Shown here: positions 17,917-27,326 of the stretch, in pieces | Numbering within the stretch: the stretch's first letter is position 1 | Layout of the letters: each line of letters begins with the position of its first letter | From: Fredinandcohnia onubensis | Lineage (GTDB): Bacteria > Bacillota > Bacilli > Bacillales > Bacillaceae_L | Length of the DNA stretch: 64,000 nt | Direction of reading: 5' to 3' | Assembly (NCBI RefSeq): GCF_002734285.1 | Contig: NZ_NSEA01000021.1 | Coordinates: forward strand, 83,326 to 147,325 | The notes under the pieces: generated by a model | Seen by the model: only the letters and a program-made list of their open reading frames with translations | The model's database searches: none | Told to the model about the DNA's origin: nothing | Program-made: the position numbers and the translations under genes

Positions 17917-18832
17917 ATAGGTTTAGCGCTGTTTCATCATTACCTCTCAAACGCTTAATATCTTCTTTTGGTGGCAAGCCAAACTTGCGCGAATATTCAC
18001 GGCTGAATTGTGAAGGACTTTCATAACCTACCCGAAATGCAACATCTGCAGCATCTGCTGACTCAGATAATAACAAGCCACGAGCTTCTTGCAGTCTCAG
18101 TTGTTTCTGAAATTGAATGGGGCTCATTGCTGTTACTTCTTTAAAGTGCCGATGTAGGGAAGAAACACTCATATTTGCTATTTCCGCAAGTTCCTCAATC
18201 TTTAATGATTTATCATAGTTATTCATAATATGTTCGATTGCACCACTGATTTGATGGGTTGAACTTCCTTCTATTGCTATTTGTTTCAGCATACCTCCAT
18301 GTTCTCCTTGCAAAACCCTATAGATGATTTCTTTCACAATAAGAGGAGCAATTACCTTTATGTCTTTCGGAGTATCTAGCAAACGAACTAATCTTGTTAC
18401 CGCATCTAGCAAAGAGGCTTCTATTTTGCTGACATACATCCCACGTTTAGCATTTTCCTTCTTGTCAACTCCCATTTCGAATTCACGTAACACCTCCAAT
18501 ATTTCACTTGGTGTGAATTCCAGTTTGAGAGCCAGATAAGGCACTTCAGGAGAGGCTTCCGTAACTTGTCCAGTAATTGGGAGGTTAACCGATGCAACAA
18601 GGTAATCGGCAGGACTGTACACATAGCTCTCCTGTGCGAGCAATACCTCTTTCCTACCTTGAACAATTATGCATAATGAAGGTTTATAAACTCCGTAACT
18701 TGGTCCTATTAAATCAGAGAAACGAGTGAACGATAAAGAAGGAATAGTAGTCGGATGAATTCCGTCATTACCTGTGTGACTCTCAATGAGTTGGGTCAAT
18801 TCAACTCGCTGTTTATCGATTTGTTTGGTCAT
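17915..18832 (-). CDS. AraC-family regulator with AraC_N domain (YqhC-like)
   Basis: A 305-aa regulator. The N-terminal two thirds match the AraC_N domain (LSFTRFSD, then PSLCIIVQGRKEVLL and YLVASVNLPITGQV). The C terminus holds two helix-turn-helix motifs (LKIEELAEIANMSVSSLHRHFKEV and AADVAFRVGYESPSQFSREYSRKFG). In E. coli the AraC_N regulator YqhC controls an aldehyde reductase and an aldo/keto reductase. Here the gene is divergent from two aldo/keto reductases, so control of these by aldehyde stress is likely. ATG 18832 lies behind AGGAGGC. Confidence 0.88.
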   Translation of the reverse strand: MTKQIDKQRVELTQLIESHTGNDGIHPTTIPSLSFTRFSDLIGPSYGVYKPSLCIIVQGRKEVLLAQESYVYSPADYLVASVNLPITGQVTEASPEVPYLALKLEFTPSEILEVLREFEMGVDKKENAKRGMYVSKIEASLLDAVTRLVRLLDTPKDIKVIAPLIVKEIIYRVLQGEHGGMLKQIAIEGSSTHQISGAIEHIMNNYDKSLKIEELAEIANMSVSSLHRHFKEVTAMSPIQFQKQLRLQEARGLLLSESADAADVAFRVGYESPSQFSREYSRKFGLPPKEDIKRLRGNDETALNL

Positions 18833-19008
18833 AATATGCCTCCTTGTGTCCTTATTTTTAATTCCATACTAATACATATTTTCTCAGAATGTAAGCAATT
18901 TGAGATAATTAGGCAATGATTTAGTAGGATTAGGATAAGGGTTTCTTATTTTTTATTGCATAATAAGGGAGTCACAGTTTTTATTCTTACATCTCCACAA
19001 AAGGGTAA

Positions 19009-20889
<1,881 letters not shown>

Positions 20890-20911
20890 TACCGGTTTCC
20901 ATATAAACAAG

Positions 20912-20948
20912 AAAAAGTCGATTTCCTACTTGGAACATCGACTTTTTT
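20912..20948 (+). terminator. Intrinsic terminator of the AKR operon
   Basis: Stem AAAAAGTCGAT / ATCGACTTTTT with a 14-base loop and a T-run, 23 bases after the second reductase. Confidence 0.9.
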
Positions 20949-21020
20949 CTTAGAACTCATTTGCTATTTGTCCTATTTCTCGAGGGTGTTTTATTAAGCC
21001 AATTTACTTGTTATATAAGT

Positions 21021-21062
21021 GATTGTGATAAGATTAGGCAAACATTTGATACGATTGTGATA
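21021..21062. promoter_or_regulatory. Direct repeat GATTGTGATA, possible operator
   Basis: Two exact copies of GATTGTGATA at 21021-21030 and 21053-21062, 32 bases apart (about three helix turns), upstream of the P460/DUF4405/flavodoxin genes. The core TTGTGATA resembles half-sites of redox regulators such as Rex, but no inverted partner is seen. The rest of this 330-base gap holds nothing else I can name. Confidence 0.3.
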
Positions 21063-21217
21063 CCAGACGTTATATATACTGTTGCATAATAATTGATAAG
21101 TTGTTTAATGGTATTTTTTTATTTATAAAAATATCAAATAAAGGTGTTGGTTGCAGACCATGATTAATACCTAGTTGTTGGTCTTGTAGTCGTATAGAAC
21201 CTTGGGGGAGGAAAAGT

Positions 21218-22003
21218 GTGAAAAAAATACTATTTATGCTCTTTATCTTGATGGTGATGTCTATATCTCTTATTGCTTGCAGTAACAATAATGATAATGC
21301 AGTCCAACAGGAATCGACGGGTGATGATTCACAAAACGATAATGCCCAACAAGAGCCATCGGAGGACGGTTCCCAAGAAGATTCTACGGAAGACGGTTCT
21401 AGTCTTATCCAATTTCCTGAAGATTATCGAGAGGGAGTTCTTTATACTACAGTGACACGAGGAAACGCTTACGAGGAACTTTTCACGAGTCGGGAAACGA
21501 TTGAGGCAGTGCAGAATGGTGAACCAATTCCAAATGGTACTGTAATTACCCTTGTCATTTACGAGGATGATGAACTTGACCGAATCTTTGTGATGAAAAA
21601 GGCCACAGACCTGGACCCACAACTGTTGGATGAACAGCATAATGGAGAATGGGCTTTTCAGAACTTCACTCCCAATGGAACTGTAAATGAACAGGAAGAT
21701 CTTGGTCGCTGTATGTCTTGTCACGCAAATCAAGAGAGAGACGATTTTCTATATAAGCTGGAAGAAATGAAGAGTTTTGATCTTGAAGAGCTTGCCGGTT
21801 TAAATGAAGATAATAGAGAATCTCAAATCTCAAGTGTCCCTACAGATGAATGGGAGGTAAGAGAAGTAGCAGCTCACTTAGATAACTCGCCTTCCAACGA
21901 TGTGAATAGTAAGGAGAATATTGTATTAGAAGGTCAGGAAAAAGGTGAAATAATACAAAATGTTCTTTTGACATTTCATCTTAATCAGTTGAAAAACGAA
22001 TAG
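21218..22003 (+). CDS. Lipoprotein with cytochrome P460-like, heme c-binding domain
   Basis: A 261-aa exported protein. Signal peptide and lipobox SLIACSN (Cys near residue 21), then an acidic Gln/Ser/Asp-rich linker to about residue 65. The next domain runs from EDYREGVLYTTVTRGN to GRCMSCHANQ, whose CxxCH motif (near residues 166-170) should bind a c-type heme. The arrangement matches the cytochrome P460 fold. About 90 further residues follow the heme motif, more than in typical short members. Start GTG 21218 follows GGGGGAGG. Likely an electron-transfer partner of the next two genes. Confidence 0.7.
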   Translation: MKKILFMLFILMVMSISLIACSNNNDNAVQQESTGDDSQNDNAQQEPSEDGSQEDSTEDGSSLIQFPEDYREGVLYTTVTRGNAYEELFTSRETIEAVQNGEPIPNGTVITLVIYEDDELDRIFVMKKATDLDPQLLDEQHNGEWAFQNFTPNGTVNEQEDLGRCMSCHANQERDDFLYKLEEMKSFDLEELAGLNEDNRESQISSVPTDEWEVREVAAHLDNSPSNDVNSKENIVLEGQEKGEIIQNVLLTFHLNQLKNE

Positions 22004-22084
22004 ATTTGTAGAATAAGATTTTTATTTAATGAAAGCTAAACGACAACTCTTGTATCTAATAAAAATAAGCAAAGGATGAAACAT

Positions 22085-22771
22085 TTGAATCAAAATATAG
22101 CAATTAGATTGGTTATTGATTTAACCATGACCATTCTGATGTTAGTGGCAATGGCTTATCATATTACTGGGAATACAATTCATGAAGTAGTTGGGGTTAT
22201 CCTATTTCTTTTATTTGTTGTTCATAATATTTTGAATAGAAGATGGTATAAGGCAATCGCTAAAGGAAAGTACAATATCCGTCGTGTTTTAAGCATTACG
22301 GTCAATTTGCTTTTTCTTATGTCTATGGTAACCATAACGATAAGCTCCTTCCCAATTTCTAGTGATTTATTCCCTATTATTCCTGTCAATAACGACATGG
22401 TATGGAGAGAAATACATGTTTTGACATCCTATTGGGCATTTATCTTGATGGCAGTACATATAGGAATGTCGTGGACAACAATTATCAATGCAGTAGGAAA
22501 GATGGGTGGATTCACACACACTAATCCTATCCGCACCATTACCTTACGTTTTATCGCAGTTATGATTGTAATTTACGGTGTGCAGGCTTCTTTTGAAAGA
22601 GAGATGAGTTCCAAGTTAACGATCTATAATCCATTTGGTTGGGGTGCTGATGATTCCGCTCTTAGATTTTTAATAGATCATCTAGCCATAATGGGAATTT
22701 ATATAAGTGGTACTCATTATGTGCTTAAATTTGTACAAAGGATGAAAAAGGAGAAGACTAGCAAGAAGTAA
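22085..22771 (+). CDS. DUF4405 membrane protein (b-type cytochrome-like)
   Basis: A 228-aa protein with about five membrane helices. LMLVAMAYHITGNTIHEVVG and VVHNILNRRWYKAI are characteristic of DUF4405, where paired His in helices suggest heme b binding; further His occur in WREIHVL and MAVHIGMSW. Start uncertain: TTG 22085 has AAAGGATG at good spacing, whereas the ATG at 22076 overlaps that site. It lies between the heme lipoprotein and the flavodoxin and is probably co-transcribed. Confidence 0.75.
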   Translation: MNQNIAIRLVIDLTMTILMLVAMAYHITGNTIHEVVGVILFLLFVVHNILNRRWYKAIAKGKYNIRRVLSITVNLLFLMSMVTITISSFPISSDLFPIIPVNNDMVWREIHVLTSYWAFILMAVHIGMSWTTIINAVGKMGGFTHTNPIRTITLRFIAVMIVIYGVQASFEREMSSKLTIYNPFGWGADDSALRFLIDHLAIMGIYISGTHYVLKFVQRMKKEKTSKK

Positions 22772-22811
22772 TCAAAAGGTTAGAAAAGGGATACCGAAAA
22801 AGGAAGTGAGT

Positions 22812-23546
22812 ATGATAAAGCAAGTAATCTTATCAGTTGGTTTAGCTTTTAGTTTCATTCTAGTTGGCTGTCAAAATAGTGGACCAAGTGAAACTCCATC
22901 AAGTTCAACAAATGACCATTCTGAAACTCGGTTATCCTTAGGAACTCAAGATTCCACATTACCAATTGAGGACACTGAGTATGGTCGTGGAGCACAATCA
23001 GATGGAGAGGACACGAATGCACAAGAAGAGCCCACACGAATGATTTCAGATGATGCTAATAGTATAATAATCTACTTTTCAAGGTCAGGTAACACCCAAA
23101 ATCTTGCGAGAATGATCTACAACGAAGTCGGTGGAGATATGCTGGAATTAACAGTTGCAGATCCATATCCTTCAGATTATAGTCAAGCAGTAGAACGAGC
23201 TAACGAAGAAAGAGATAATCAAGAATATCCTGAGATTAATACAGACATTCCTGATTTATCCCAATACGATACTGTCTATTTAGGGTACCAAACCTGGGCA
23301 ATGACTTTATCTAATCCTATGATCTCTTTTTTTATGGATCATGGTTCTGATTTGTCAGGAAAAACGATTTATCCCTTTTCAACCAATGCTGGGTATGGTG
23401 AAGGTGATACGATAGAACGTATTGAGGAACTCGCACCGGATGCAAGTGTTGCCACAAGTTTCAGTATTCAAGATGAAGATTTATTGGATAACCATGATCA
23501 AGTTACTAAATGGCTAAATGAGAATCAGTCACAAAGGGTAAATTAG
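22812..23546 (+). CDS. Lipoprotein flavodoxin
   Basis: A 244-aa protein. Signal peptide with lipobox LVGCQN (Cys near residue 20), a polar linker rich in Ser, Thr and Asp to about residue 82, then a flavodoxin domain with the FMN phosphate loop YFSRSGNTQNLA. It continues with YLGYQTWAMTLSNPM and FSTNAGYGEGDT, typical flavodoxin elements. Flavodoxins are usually cytoplasmic; here the signal peptide puts the FMN domain outside the membrane. Start ATG 22812 follows AGGAAGTGAG. Third gene of the proposed electron-transfer set. Confidence 0.82.
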   Translation: MIKQVILSVGLAFSFILVGCQNSGPSETPSSSTNDHSETRLSLGTQDSTLPIEDTEYGRGAQSDGEDTNAQEEPTRMISDDANSIIIYFSRSGNTQNLARMIYNEVGGDMLELTVADPYPSDYSQAVERANEERDNQEYPEINTDIPDLSQYDTVYLGYQTWAMTLSNPMISFFMDHGSDLSGKTIYPFSTNAGYGEGDTIERIEELAPDASVATSFSIQDEDLLDNHDQVTKWLNENQSQRVN

Positions 23547-23569
23547 ATTTGAACGAAGCCTAGTAAATA

Positions 23570-23836
23570 ATGAATTTACACTTCATAGAAGTTCAGGTAT
23601 GTGGTAGCGGGTTAGTTTCTATTTTTGTTGATGAAGTTAAACGGTTTCTCACGTTACCCGAACCAAAAGTAAAAAGCGTACCATCTGCTGATGTAGATAG
23701 ACTTGCGAATGCTTTGGGAGTCATTTCAAATAGTGTTAAAGCTAGTGCTACGATTGATGTAGGTGCAGTATGGATTACGATACAATTATCTAATGCAGAC
23801 GAAGTACATCGGCTTTTCAACTCAAGGGCAGTTTAG
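23570..23836 (+). pseudogene. Internal fragment of a PhzF-family gene
   Basis: An 88-aa frame whose middle (CGSGLVSIFVDEVKRFLTL through IDVGAVWITIQL) is nearly identical in DNA and protein to the centre of the PhzF-like gene at 33207. It lacks the N-terminal half and the C-terminal Gly-rich motif. No convincing ribosome binding site. Where the 33207 gene has a TAG stop, this copy has CGG (Arg), so it keeps the ancestral codon. It is a duplicated remnant, not a functional epimerase. Confidence 0.8.
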
Positions 23837-23978
23837 TGAAAGAGTATCTTTCATCTTCTGAGTAATTGTTGTAAAATAAATATGAACTGGAAAATTTTAG
23901 CTAGGGTTCCACTATCTAAGTAGGTTTGTGACCGAGGGCTACATCTTTTACAATAGCGTAAAAGGCACCTATTGACAT

Positions 23979-24049
23979 AAAAGGTCCGAGGGGAAAGGTT
24001 CAGCGTATTTGATATGCGTTGAAATCCTTTCTCCCTTGGACCTTTTTTT
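23979..24049 (+). terminator. Long terminator hairpin or leader upstream of the Nudix gene
   Basis: Long stem AAAAGGTCCGAGGGGAAAGG pairing with CCTTTCTCCCTTGGACCTTTT, inner stem GCGTAT / ATATGC, then seven T's. It lies 25 bases before the Nudix start, so it may end an upstream transcript or act as an attenuator. No known riboswitch class recognised. Confidence 0.75.
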
Positions 24050-24073
24050 ATTATTTTAAGGGAGGTTTATTAA

Positions 24074-24514
24074 ATGAAAAATATTGATGAATTAAAGGCA
24101 GGAGTAGCAGTGATTATTTTTAATGAGGAAAAACAAGTTTTGTTACAGAAAAGAGCTGATGTAGAACTATGGGGTATTCCTTCAGGACATATAGAAATTG
24201 GGGAAACGGTTTCTGAAGCAGCTATCAGAGAAGTAAAAGAGGAAACCAATTTAGAGATAAAAATTAAAAAAATTATTGGTGTGTACTCTGAACCGAATTC
24301 ACAGGTATTTGCTTATCCCAATGGTAAAGTAGTACATTTTATAACAACTTGTTTTCTTGCTGAAATTACAGGTGGGGAACTTAGGTGTAATTCTGATGAG
24401 TCACTCGAAATAGAATTTTTTTATCCAGAAGAACTACCTCAAGACTTATTGAAAATGCATCCTCAATGGCTAAAGGATGCTCTCGTTAATAGAGAATTGG
24501 CTTTCATTCGTTAG
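24074..24514 (+). CDS. Nudix hydrolase
   Basis: A 146-aa protein with a full Nudix box: GHIEIGETVSEAAIREVKEE followed by T at about residues 38-58, matching G-x5-E-x7-R-E-h-x-E-E. Nudix enzymes hydrolyse nucleoside diphosphates linked to another group, such as oxidised nucleotides, NDP-sugars or NADH. The substrate cannot be told. ATG 24074 follows GGGAGG; terminators lie on both sides. Confidence 0.9.
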   Translation: MKNIDELKAGVAVIIFNEEKQVLLQKRADVELWGIPSGHIEIGETVSEAAIREVKEETNLEIKIKKIIGVYSEPNSQVFAYPNGKVVHFITTCFLAEITGGELRCNSDESLEIEFFYPEELPQDLLKMHPQWLKDALVNRELAFIR

Positions 24515-24550
24515 TGAATTCTTATTCAGGTAACGGGTTGTAATAATAGT

Positions 24551-24597
24551 TTAATGGAGCAATTAGTTGTTTAAACAAGTTGCTCCATTAATTTTGT
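24551..24597 (+). terminator. Intrinsic terminator of the Nudix gene
   Basis: Perfect 12-bp stem TTAATGGAGCAA / TTGCTCCATTAA with a 17-base loop and a TTTTGTT tail. A weak repeat-tail copy (TTCAGGTAACGGG) lies between the stop codon and this hairpin. Confidence 0.85.
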
Positions 24598-24737
24598 TAG
24601 ATATTTTTTTGATAAAACTCCTTCCTAAGACGACCACTTGGCTCAGCATATATTCGAGTAGTTTTATTTTGATATTCGTTTAATGATATATCTCTTTTGT
24701 GCTTTGCTCATGCGAATGTTTTACTAGACTTGGAGAG

Positions 24738-24911
24738 GTGAGCTTTAATTATTCTGTTTTGGTTGTTGGTGGAATTGGTGGTATAGCTATTTGTAGTATT
24801 TTTGAGGGGAATGAAGTATTTTCCGGCTATGCTGTAATGTTAGGAATAATAGTATCTTTATTAAGTGCGATTTTTTTTCAATTGAACTTAATGCACAGAG
24901 ATAAAAAATAG
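24738..24911 (+). CDS. Small membrane protein, possibly N-terminally truncated
   Basis: About 57 aa with two hydrophobic helices (YSVLVVGGIGGIAI and a second near LGIIVSLLSAIFF), ending HRDKK. The GTG at 24738 is too close to GGAG to be convincing, and the frame is open back to 24699. It may be a truncated gene. Family not recognised. Confidence 0.35.
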   Translation: MSFNYSVLVVGGIGGIAICSIFEGNEVFSGYAVMLGIIVSLLSAIFFQLNLMHRDKK

Positions 24912-24963
24912 TTGTTCAGCTCGGATTTCCAACAAAGAGTTTTCCTACTAGATAGGGGTAAAA

Positions 24964-25869
24964 ATGGCATCTATTGTGTACACAGTTATATTAATTGTTA
25001 GTTTTATATTTTTAGTCTTAAAAAGGGACGAAGTAGAATCCAATTTTCCGTTAAAAATAATTGGGTACTTTATATTAGGGTCATTTACCTTTAATTTCAA
25101 TCAAATTCCACTTCCTCTTGGGTTTATAGTGTACCTGTTATTTTTTCGACCAACGTTAAATGTAGATGTAAAACGAATGGCAGCTATCTTTGGTGTTTTT
25201 ACATTTATACTGGTCCATTGGATTTTACCGTTTTCCACTCATGAATGGCAAAGCCGCTCAATATTAATCGAACGGGAACTTGGTTCAGTATATACGATGA
25301 ACTTTCAATATGAATATGAACTAATTAAGGATGAATTAAAGCTAGAGAACCAAAATTTAAGGCTTGAGAATTTTAAAGTAGAATATGTTAAAGATGGTAG
25401 AATTACAGACTTAAGCTGGCAGCTACTTGGACAAAATGGCAATCGTTTTAATCTTTATCAAATTCGTTATGATATTGATGAGGGTAGGTATCGAGTTACG
25501 AATAGTCAGCTTGATACATGGCTCCAATACAATCGATTAGTAATAGCTGAACAATTCTTTGAACATCTTAATCTTCTTGGTATTAAAGATATTACTCATG
25601 CAAAGGGTGACTTTTCTTCCTATGTGATACGAAGTACAGGAGAACGAATGAATTATGCAGTAGAAAATGGAACTCATTTTTACTTGTCAAATGGAGAAAT
25701 AAAAATATTAGATAATGAACAGTTACCAGTTGAAGCCTTTTATATTTCAACATACGCAATGAAGAAAACGGGAGAAAAAAGAAATGACCAAGGAAATATA
25801 ACAGAAGAAAGCTTCGAAGGTACTGAACCATCTGATTATTTATTTGATGTAAAGTTTGGTGAGGAATGA
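24964..25869 (+). CDS. Membrane protein with C-terminal soluble domain, unknown
   Basis: A 301-aa protein. Four hydrophobic segments lie in the first 95 residues, followed by a soluble domain of about 200 aa with heptad-like charge (ELIKDELKLENQNLRLENFKV) and YEYELIKDE strands. ATG 24964 follows AGGGGTAAA. No family recognised. Monocistronic, with no clear terminator after it. Confidence 0.6.
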   Translation: MASIVYTVILIVSFIFLVLKRDEVESNFPLKIIGYFILGSFTFNFNQIPLPLGFIVYLLFFRPTLNVDVKRMAAIFGVFTFILVHWILPFSTHEWQSRSILIERELGSVYTMNFQYEYELIKDELKLENQNLRLENFKVEYVKDGRITDLSWQLLGQNGNRFNLYQIRYDIDEGRYRVTNSQLDTWLQYNRLVIAEQFFEHLNLLGIKDITHAKGDFSSYVIRSTGERMNYAVENGTHFYLSNGEIKILDNEQLPVEAFYISTYAMKKTGEKRNDQGNITEESFEGTEPSDYLFDVKFGEE

Positions 25870-26065
25870 TAAAAATATAGATTGTATCTTTTTACCGTTT
25901 TTAATATCGGTCTAGGATAATCAGTTTGTAATGTGAATAAATACACTTATAGTTCGGTTGCTTTACTTCAATAGGGGTAAAGCATTTTATTTGTAATAAT
26001 AGGTGAGTTTGAAGAGATATAATCATAGTAAATGGAAGTTGCTAATGATGAGAAGGAGGAGTTGT

Positions 26066-26605
26066 ATGAATTTTAACATGAAAGAAGCTATAGAGGTGCT
26101 TGAGCGTACACCACAAACGCTGGAGTATTTCTTATCTGGTTTATCAGAAGGATGGCTTCACTGTAATGAAGGTGAAGGTACTTGGAATGCCGTTGAAGTA
26201 ATGGAGCACCTCATTGAGGCTGAGAAAAATAATTGGATACCAAGATTAGAATTTATTCTTCAGGAAGGTTGCAATAAACCGTTTCCTCCATTTGAACGAT
26301 ATTCACACTTAAATAATAAATCTCAACTGTCAATAGACGAGAAATTGCAGGAATTTAAAGCAATAAGAATGCAAAATATAACTAAACTTAAGTCCCTTAT
26401 TGAACCTGAACTTCATCTTGAGTTGAAAGGTTCACACCCTGCATTTGGTACAGTGAAGATGAGAGAGCTGCTTTCAACTTGGGTTGTTCATGATCTAACA
26501 CACATTGCCCAAATAGTAAGGGTTATGGCTGAGAGATACAGGGCCGACGTGGGTCCTTGGAAAGAATATTTAGGTATTTTAAAAGAGCAGGGGAATAAAC
26601 ATTAA
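26066..26605 (+). CDS. DinB-superfamily protein
   Basis: A 179-aa four-helix-bundle protein of the DinB/YfiT type. The conserved metal-ligand histidines appear in [10 protein letters not shown] and [19 protein letters not shown]. Members are metal-binding hydrolases or thiol transferases linked to stress; here the substrate is unknown. Start ATG 26066 follows GAAGGAGGAG; the longer frame from 26003 has no ribosome binding site. Confidence 0.85.
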   Translation: MNFNMKEAIEVLERTPQTLEYFLSGLSEGWLHCNEGEGTWNAVEVMEHLIEAEKNNWIPRLEFILQEGCNKPFPPFERYSHLNNKSQLSIDEKLQEFKAIRMQNITKLKSLIEPELHLELKGSHPAFGTVKMRELLSTWVVHDLTHIAQIVRVMAERYRADVGPWKEYLGILKEQGNKH

Positions 26606-26772
26606 GGTGTTCTTCAACAAAGAGAGATTGAAAAATTTAATAGATACAAATATAAAATTCTTCTTATCTTCAAGGCTCTCTTTTCGTATAGTTTTGTAGT
26701 TTATAGATATAGAAGAGTAATTTGAAACTTTTTCCAGAAGTCCTCGTCTTATACTAAAAAGGGGGAGATGCC

Positions 26773-27186
26773 TTGAAGAAAATGATGAATGTAATAGCCC
26801 TTATAGGAATAATTTCAATGTTTATAGCAGGTTGTTCAAACCAAGAACAAAGCGTTGAAGTTCAGAAACGTATTGGTGATGAAAATAATTATGAAGACTT
26901 CAAATTAATTACGAATCATCAACAAGTTCAAAAGATCAGGGAGATAATCGATAATATTGATTGGGAAACAGCAAAGGTACAAATGGCACGTCCTGCTGAT
27001 TACAGATTTGCATTTCAATTTAAAAATGAAGCAAAAGCCGTGTTGTATGAACTTTGGATAAGTCCAAATAAAGACAAGGTAGAACTCATAATAGACGCTG
27101 GTAATAAGTACGTTCAACTAGACAGGAATACGTCAGCAGAACTTTTTAAAGTTCTTATTGGCGAAAAATTATCTGACCAAAAATAG
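26773..27186 (+). CDS. Lipoprotein, unknown
   Basis: A 137-aa protein with lipobox FIAGCSN (Cys near residue 21) and a mature alpha/beta domain (HQQVQKIREIIDNIDWETAKV, then YRFAFQFKNE and YELWISPNKDKVELII). This layout recalls small YhfM-like lipoproteins, but I am not certain. Start TTG 26773 follows GGGGGAG. A repeat tail begins six bases after the stop codon. Confidence 0.65.
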   Translation: MKKMMNVIALIGIISMFIAGCSNQEQSVEVQKRIGDENNYEDFKLITNHQQVQKIREIIDNIDWETAKVQMARPADYRFAFQFKNEAKAVLYELWISPNKDKVELIIDAGNKYVQLDRNTSAELFKVLIGEKLSDQK

Positions 27187-27189
27187 ATT

Positions 27190-27216
27190 TGTGTAAGCAC
27201 GAAGCAGTTTAGTTGA
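27190..27216 (+). repeat. Dispersed repeat, tail fragment
   Basis: CACGAAGCAGTTTAGTTGAAGAA just after the lipoprotein stop codon matches the right half of the repeat tail. Confidence 0.5.
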
Positions 27217-27285
27217 AGAAAAATGAAACTTTGTGTGAGCAATTTTCGTAAAATTAAGTTATGTAGAGTGAGCATATTAAATTTA

Positions 27286-27326
27286 CGGGATGGTGCGTTA
27301 ATTCAAAAAGGATTAATGCATATTTT
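27286..27326 (+). repeat. Dispersed hairpin repeat, head, split by a group II intron
   Basis: GGGATGGTGCGTTAATTC, A-rich loop, GGATTAATGCA, then TATTTT. The 5' exon of the intron ends right after this T-rich stretch. The rest of the repeat continues at 29190 on the other side of the intron. Confidence 0.85.
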
